Source: Candidatus Cloacimonas sp. 4484_140 (GTDB lineage: Bacteria; Cloacimonadota; Cloacimonadia; JGIOTU-2). From it: a stretch of 11,960 bases of DNA. The notes under the pieces were generated by a model. The model was not told the DNA's origin, did no database searches, and was given only the letters and a program-made list of their open reading frames with translations. The DNA is taken from positions 1 through 11,960 of the forward strand of contig MVCT01000059.1 of NCBI GenBank assembly GCA_002049945.1. The letters are read 5' to 3'. Position numbers and translations under genes: made by a program. Numbering within the stretch: position 1 is the first letter of the stretch; each line of letters begins with the position of its first letter. Positions 7,977 to 11,960 of the stretch are shown here, one piece after another.

Positions 7977-9308
7977 ATGAGTATGAAAGAATTTATGTAT
8001 CAAGTTGAAGCTCATAATCCTAATCAACCTGAATTTCTTCAAGCTGTAAAAGAAGTTGCCGAATCTCTCTGGCCGGTATATGAATCCAATCCTCGTTACA
8101 AGGAAGCTAAAGTGCTTGAAAGAATCGTAGAACCGGAACGTATCATTATGTTCCGTGTCCCCTGGACTCGTGACGACGGTGAAGTTATGGTTAACCGCGG
8201 TTACAGGATTGAATTCAATAGTGCAATTGGACCTTACAAAGGTGGGATTCGTTTTCACCCGAGCGTTAACCTGAGTATTCTAAAATTTTTAGGATTTGAA
8301 CAAGTATTCAAAAACAGTCTTACTACACTCCCGATGGGCGGCGGTAAGGGCGGTTCTGATTTTGATCCCAAAGGAAAAACTGACGCTGAAGTCATGCGTT
8401 TCTGCCAGGCATTCATGTCTGAACTTTTCCGTCATATTGGTGCGAATACTGACGTGCCTGCCGGCGATATTGGTGTTGGCGGTCGTGAGATCGGTTTCAT
8501 GTTCGGAATGTATAAGAAACTGAGAAATGAATTCGTTGGTGTGCTCACAGGCAAGAAGCTTGATTGGGGTGGAAGTCTTATCCGACCCGAAGCAACAGGA
8601 TACGGCGCAGTCTATTTTGCAGAAGAGATGCTGAAAACCCGCGGTCTTAACTTTAAGGACAAGGTCGTTACGATTTCCGGCTCAGGAAATGTTGCACAGT
8701 ACGCGACACAAAAGGTCAACCAGCTTGGTGGTAAAGTAGTTACTCTTTCCGATTCAAGCGGCTACATCTATGATCCAAATGGAATTTCCGGTGACAAGTG
8801 GGAATTCATTATGGAACTCAAGAATGTCAAACGCGGACGCATCAAAGAGTACGCAGAAGAATTTGGTGTCGAATATCACGAAGGTGAACGCCCTTGGAGT
8901 GTCAAATGTGATGTTGCACTTCCCTGTGCAACTCAGAATGAAGTCAACGAAGAAGAAGCCAAGATGCTTATTAAAAATGGTTGTATCTGTATTTCTGAAG
9001 GTGCAAACATGCCTTCCACACCCGGTGCTATCAATGTGTATATCGATAACAAAATACTGTATGGTCCTGGAAAAGCAGCAAATGCTGGCGGTGTTTCTGT
9101 TTCCGGTCTGGAAATGTCCCAGAACAGTCTCCGCCTAAGCTGGAGCAGTGAAGAAGTTGATGACAAACTTCATAACATTATGAAGAGTATTCATTCCCAG
9201 TGTGTTGAATACGGCAAAGAAGGTGATTTCGTGAACTATGTGAATGGCGCGAATATTGCCGGCTTCATCAAGGTCGCTGATTCCATGCTCGATCAAGGTG
9301 TCGTATAA
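7977..9308 (+). CDS. gdhA: Glutamate dehydrogenase, predicted NADP(H)-type
   Basis: This 443-residue hexameric-type (family I) enzyme catalyses reversible amination of 2-oxoglutarate with ammonium to L-glutamate in the cytoplasm. Glutamate-site and catalytic residues are present: K88 in GPYKGG, K112 in FKNSLTTLP, K124 in MGGGKGG and D164 in PAGDIGVGG. The dinucleotide fold reads SGSGNVAQ (234-241), and the second-strand region reads LSDSSG (257-262). Both match the E. coli NADP-specific enzyme. S236 and S260 occupy the positions of F238 and P262 in the NAD-specific Clostridium symbiosum enzyme, where changing both to Ser was reported to shift preference to NADPH. The length agrees with E. coli GdhA (447). 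ATG at 7977 follows GGAGG (7964-7968) by 8 nt. An assimilatory, NADPH-dependent role is inferred. A closely similar paralog lies 100 nt downstream beyond a terminator. Confidence 0.95.
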   Translation: MSMKEFMYQVEAHNPNQPEFLQAVKEVAESLWPVYESNPRYKEAKVLERIVEPERIIMFRVPWTRDDGEVMVNRGYRIEFNSAIGPYKGGIRFHPSVNLSILKFLGFEQVFKNSLTTLPMGGGKGGSDFDPKGKTDAEVMRFCQAFMSELFRHIGANTDVPAGDIGVGGREIGFMFGMYKKLRNEFVGVLTGKKLDWGGSLIRPEATGYGAVYFAEEMLKTRGLNFKDKVVTISGSGNVAQYATQKVNQLGGKVVTLSDSSGYIYDPNGISGDKWEFIMELKNVKRGRIKEYAEEFGVEYHEGERPWSVKCDVALPCATQNEVNEEEAKMLIKNGCICISEGANMPSTPGAINVYIDNKILYGPGKAANAGGVSVSGLEMSQNSLRLSWSSEEVDDKLHNIMKSIHSQCVEYGKEGDFVNYVNGANIAGFIKVADSMLDQGVV

Positions 9309-9322
9309 TTTAGATTTATAGA

Positions 9323-9351
9323 AAAAGCTTCCCTCTTTATGGGAAGCTTTT
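9323..9351 (+). terminator. Hairpin terminator after gdhA
   Basis: AAAAGCTTCCC (9323-9333) pairs perfectly with GGGAAGCTTTT (9341-9351) around a 7-nt loop. The GC-rich core is followed by TTTTAT, so the U-tract is partly within the stem. It lies 15 nt after the gdhA stop and should end or attenuate transcription before the second dehydrogenase, giving the two paralogs separable expression. Confidence 0.75.
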
Positions 9352-9398
9352 ATCATAAATATCATACCTAATAAATAGTGAAATAAAGTGTTAATCTT

Positions 9399-9403
9399 GG
9401 AGG
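9399..9403 (+). promoter_or_regulatory. Ribosome binding site of the second glutamate dehydrogenase
   Basis: GGAGG lies 5 nt before the ATG at 9409. This favours that start over the in-frame GTG at 9388, which lies upstream of the site. It gives a protein of 443 residues, the same as the paralog. Confidence 0.8.
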
Positions 9404-9408
9404 ATAAC

Positions 9409-10740
9409 ATGACAGTTAAGGAATTTATGCAGAAAGTTACTGCACGAAATCCTCATGAACCTGAATTTTTACAGGCAGTAGAAGAAGTAGTTACATCTGT
9501 GTGGGATGTGTATGAATCTAATCCCCAATTCATGGAAGCTAAGATTTTGGAACGCATCGTAGAACCAGAACGTATGATCCTTTTCCGTGTTCCCTGGTTC
9601 AACGACAAAGGTGAAACACAGGTCAATAAGGGCTTTCGAGTGGAATTTAACAGTGCAATTGGACCTTATAAAGGCGGACTGCGCTTTCACCCGAGCGTAA
9701 ACCTCAGCATCATGAAATTTTTGGGCTTTGAGCAGATCTTCAAAAACAGTCTTACCACACTTCCTATGGGTGGTGGTAAGGGCGGTTCTGACTTCGATAC
9801 AAAAGGTAAATCAGATGCAGAGATCATGCGTTTCTGCCAGGCATTTATGTCTGAGCTTTTCCGTCATATCGGTCCAAATACAGATGTCCCTGCCGGCGAT
9901 ATCGGTGTAGGTGGTCGCGAGATCGGCTATTTGTTTGGAATGTATAAGAAACTGAAAAATGAATTCGTTGGCATACTTACCGGTAAAGGTTTGAATTGGG
10001 GTGGAAGTCTTATTCGCCCTGAAGCAACCGGCTTTGGCGTGGTCTATTTCGCCCAGGAAATGCTTAAAACTATTAATAAAAATTTTGAAGGTAAAATAGT
10101 AGCAGTATCTGGTTTTGGTAATGTTGCCTGGGGTGCGATCCAGAAAGTCAATGATCTTGGCGGAAAAGTTGTAACCCTTTCCGGTCCTGATGGCTACATT
10201 TATGACAAAGACGGCATCAAGGGCGATAAAGTGGATTATCTGCTTGAAATGCGCGCAAGTAACAGAGACGTAGTTCAGGACTACGCTGAAGAGTATGGTG
10301 TGCCTTTCTATCCAGAAAAACGACCGTGGGAAGTCACTTGTGATGTTGCACTGCCTTGTGCAACTCAGAACGAGCTCGATGAACATGATGCTGAGAATCT
10401 CGTGAAAAATGGCTGTATTTGTATTACTGAAGGCGCAAATATGCCTTGTACTCCCAAAGCAATTGAAATTTTCCAGAAGAATAAGAAACTCTACTCACCT
10501 GGAAAAGCAGCAAATGCTGGCGGTGTCTCTGTTTCCGGTCTTGAAATGTCCCAGAACAGTCTCCGTCTTAAATGGACTCGTGAGGAGGTTGATGAGCGTC
10601 TTCATAATATCATGAAAGCAATCCATAACCAGTGTGTGAAATACGGAACTGTTGATGGTTATGTTGATTATGTACGTGGTGCGAACATCGCCGGATTCCT
10701 TAAAGTTGCAAACGCAATGCTCGATCAGGGAATTGTTTAG
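9409..10740 (+). CDS. Glutamate dehydrogenase paralog, predicted NAD(H)-type
   Basis: This second hexameric-type glutamate dehydrogenase has 443 residues from ATG 9409 and aligns with the upstream copy without gaps. Catalytic residues are kept: K88, K112, K124 and D164. The coenzyme site differs sharply. Here it is SGFGNVAW (234-241) and LSGPDG (257-262), which match the NAD-specific Clostridium symbiosum enzyme, including F236 and P260 (its F238 and P262), W241 and D261. The upstream paralog has Ser, Ser, Gln and Ser at these four positions. NAD(H) preference, and so a mainly catabolic role (glutamate to 2-oxoglutarate, ammonium and NADH), is predicted. Only 57 nt separate the preceding terminator from this ATG, and I see no strong promoter there. 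It may depend on read-through or a promoter overlapping the terminator. A strong hairpin terminator follows. Confidence 0.93.
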   Translation: MTVKEFMQKVTARNPHEPEFLQAVEEVVTSVWDVYESNPQFMEAKILERIVEPERMILFRVPWFNDKGETQVNKGFRVEFNSAIGPYKGGLRFHPSVNLSIMKFLGFEQIFKNSLTTLPMGGGKGGSDFDTKGKSDAEIMRFCQAFMSELFRHIGPNTDVPAGDIGVGGREIGYLFGMYKKLKNEFVGILTGKGLNWGGSLIRPEATGFGVVYFAQEMLKTINKNFEGKIVAVSGFGNVAWGAIQKVNDLGGKVVTLSGPDGYIYDKDGIKGDKVDYLLEMRASNRDVVQDYAEEYGVPFYPEKRPWEVTCDVALPCATQNELDEHDAENLVKNGCICITEGANMPCTPKAIEIFQKNKKLYSPGKAANAGGVSVSGLEMSQNSLRLKWTREEVDERLHNIMKAIHNQCVKYGTVDGYVDYVRGANIAGFLKVANAMLDQGIV

Positions 10741-10760
10741 TCTATAAAATTATAATAAAT

Positions 10761-10795
10761 AAAGCCCTTTACGTATGTAGAGGGCTTTTTATTTT
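10761..10795. terminator. Probably bidirectional terminator between convergent genes
   Basis: AAAGCCCTTTAC (10761-10772) pairs with GTAGAGGGCTTT (10777-10788) over 12 bp with one G-T pair and a 4-nt loop. On the + strand the stem runs into TTTTTATTTT, a good U-tract for the second glutamate dehydrogenase. On the - strand the stem is followed by TTTATTTATTATAATTTTA, a weaker tract that may serve the convergent oxidoreductase gene ending at 10814. Confidence 0.85.
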
Positions 10796-10813
10796 AGGAT
10801 TTACTAAGAGCTA

Positions 10814-11960
10814 TTATTTTTTTCCAAGCATCTTTTCTTTAAAATCAAGAATTTTCTTTCTCGTTGCATTCAGCTCGATAGTAGCTCGTGCAACAGAAGG
10901 TTTATGAGTGAATGACAACTCTATCTTCTGTGTTTCCTCTTCTGAAGGAATATATCTGCCCTCAACACTTTCATCAAAGTTGATTCCATTATTCGCATCT
11001 TCAGAGATTTCTTCCAGTGTAGAATCCAAACCAAGAAGATCTTTCAGCACATACCAGTTCTCTTTTCCTGTAACAGTATTGCATACTTTCGTCACTGTTT
11101 GAACGACATTATTATCATTTGTAATCGTACCCTCAGATTCGATAAACGAATTGAGCGGCAATACAACATGTGCCATTTTTGCAGTTTCTGTCATAAAGGA
11201 ATCTGCTACAAGAAGGAACTCAAGATTATTCAACCACTCGTAGATCTCCATTTTGTTATTATACAAAGGATCCTCTCCAAATATAGCTGCTGATTTGAGT
11301 TTCTGGTAATTTTTCACGGGAATAAATCCGTTTTCAAGCAAAGAGGGCTTATTTGCAAGCTCAGAACAGCTCACAACACCTTTTCCTTGCATTCCTATAT
11401 CACCACGCAGCATACTCAGATTTAATATCGCATTTTGGGTATCATAATCCAGATCACTTTCGGAATAGACAAATATGATCTTTTTAAATGACAATAATTC
11501 ATGGGCAAAATCCATAAATTCATCAGTCTGTATAGTATGCTGAAGCTGATGATTGAAATCAACAAAATTCCCAATATAACGGGCAATATAATCAATATTA
11601 TGATGACGATATTCAACGAGATACTTTGTGAATTCATTGATAACTTCTATGTAATAATTCGTTGTAATATGGAAATCTGCACGTCGGGTAAATCTATTCT
11701 CATCAGGATGGATAAGCATCAATTTTGCACCATTATTGAGTGCCTGCATGATCTTCACGCCAACAGTATGAGTGACATCCCCGATCAAAACGATAAGCTC
11801 AGCATCATTAAGGTCAGCGCTTGGATTGGGAGAAAAACTAATGCCGAGTTTGTCTTTTACTACTGAACCGTTCAGTTCCCAGGAAAATTTCTTATGGCAC
11901 TTATACTGCTTTGCCAATTTACTGATAAGATACAACTCTTCATTAGTGTAATTTCCATTG
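10814..11960 (-). CDS. NuoG/molybdopterin-oxidoreductase-like large subunit, C-terminal part (cut by window edge)
   Basis: The frame is open to the right edge, so 381 residues are visible and the N-terminus is missing; an apparent TTG start at 11935 is not real. Family signatures run in order: TNEELYLISKLAK (residues 5-17 of the visible part), NPSADLNDAELIVLIGD, AKLMLIHPDENRFTRRADFHI, LSMLRGDIGMQGKG, FGEDPL, and FLLVADSFMTETAKMAHVVLPLNSF followed by EGTITN. These are typical of the large catalytic-type domain of formate dehydrogenases, [NiFe]/[FeFe]-hydrogenase partners and complex I NuoG. Two points favour the NuoG-like, cofactor-free group. Where the Mo-ligating Cys/Sec of formate dehydrogenase should fall, the sequence reads WELNGS, with no Cys or Sec. 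The C-terminus also lacks a recognisable molydopterin-binding (Molydop_binding) domain and ends in a charged helix. It presumably works in NADH- or ferredoxin-linked electron transfer; exact partners lie outside the window. Confidence 0.75.
   Translation of the reverse strand, partial: NGNYTNEELYLISKLAKQYKCHKKFSWELNGSVVKDKLGISFSPNPSADLNDAELIVLIGDVTHTVGVKIMQALNNGAKLMLIHPDENRFTRRADFHITTNYYIEVINEFTKYLVEYRHHNIDYIARYIGNFVDFNHQLQHTIQTDEFMDFAHELLSFKKIIFVYSESDLDYDTQNAILNLSMLRGDIGMQGKGVVSCSELANKPSLLENGFIPVKNYQKLKSAAIFGEDPLYNNKMEIYEWLNNLEFLLVADSFMTETAKMAHVVLPLNSFIESEGTITNDNNVVQTVTKVCNTVTGKENWYVLKDLLGLDSTLEEISEDANNGINFDESVEGRYIPSEEETQKIELSFTHKPSVARATIELNATRKKILDFKEKMLGKK

Noticed and set aside
9388..9408. 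GTG at 9388 as start of the second glutamate dehydrogenase
   Set aside because: The extra seven residues include the Shine-Dalgarno itself (9399-9403). ATG 9409 has correct spacing and gives the same length and N-terminus as the paralog.
11933..11935. TTG at 11935 as a true start of the oxidoreductase gene
   Set aside because: The frame stays open to the window edge and the upstream codons (NGNYTNEE) are conserved family sequence, so the gene is partial.

Overview
The window reads as part of a bacterial chromosome from an anaerobe that probably ferments amino acids. Three things point that way: two tandem hexameric-type glutamate dehydrogenases, a complex I/formate-dehydrogenase-like large subunit, and two ~990-residue proteins that join receiver-like domains to a PEP synthase/PPDK-type ATP-grasp. 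Proteins of this last kind I associate from memory with Bacteroidota, Cloacimonadota and related FCB-group bacteria. A Cloacimonadota-like host is my best guess, but it rests on family recollection and not on a marker gene.

Layout: (1) 1-182 is a leader with two adjacent inverted repeats. (2) 183-6123 holds two paralogous genes on the + strand, 7 nt apart, each encoding a degenerate receiver, a second receiver, a PPDK_N ATP-grasp and an unrecognised C-terminal domain. They lack the phosphohistidine and PEP-barrel domains of true PEP synthases. The first copy keeps a phosphorylatable receiver Asp and the second has lost it. (3) About 6180-7930 is a very AT-rich island on the - strand with a BglII/BstYI-type restriction endonuclease and its partner beta-class DNA methyltransferase. 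The methyltransferase is broken by an internal deletion plus frameshift, and its original C-terminal tail is still readable up to the endonuclease start. (4) 7977-10740 holds two glutamate dehydrogenases of identical length on the + strand, each followed by a hairpin terminator. Their coenzyme-site residues predict NADP(H) use for the first and NAD(H) use for the second. (5) 10814 to the right edge is the C-terminal part of a NuoG/molybdopterin-oxidoreductase-like protein on the - strand, convergent with the second glutamate dehydrogenase across a shared, probably bidirectional terminator.

How they may work together: the two glutamate dehydrogenases could join ammonium assimilation and glutamate catabolism, and as a pair could move reducing equivalents between NADPH and NADH through glutamate/2-oxoglutarate. 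The NuoG-like protein is a further electron-transfer component. The receiver/ATP-grasp pair looks like a two-subunit regulatory or phosphotransfer device of unknown substrate. The restriction-modification genes are foreign in composition and appear to be decaying, starting with the methyltransferase.
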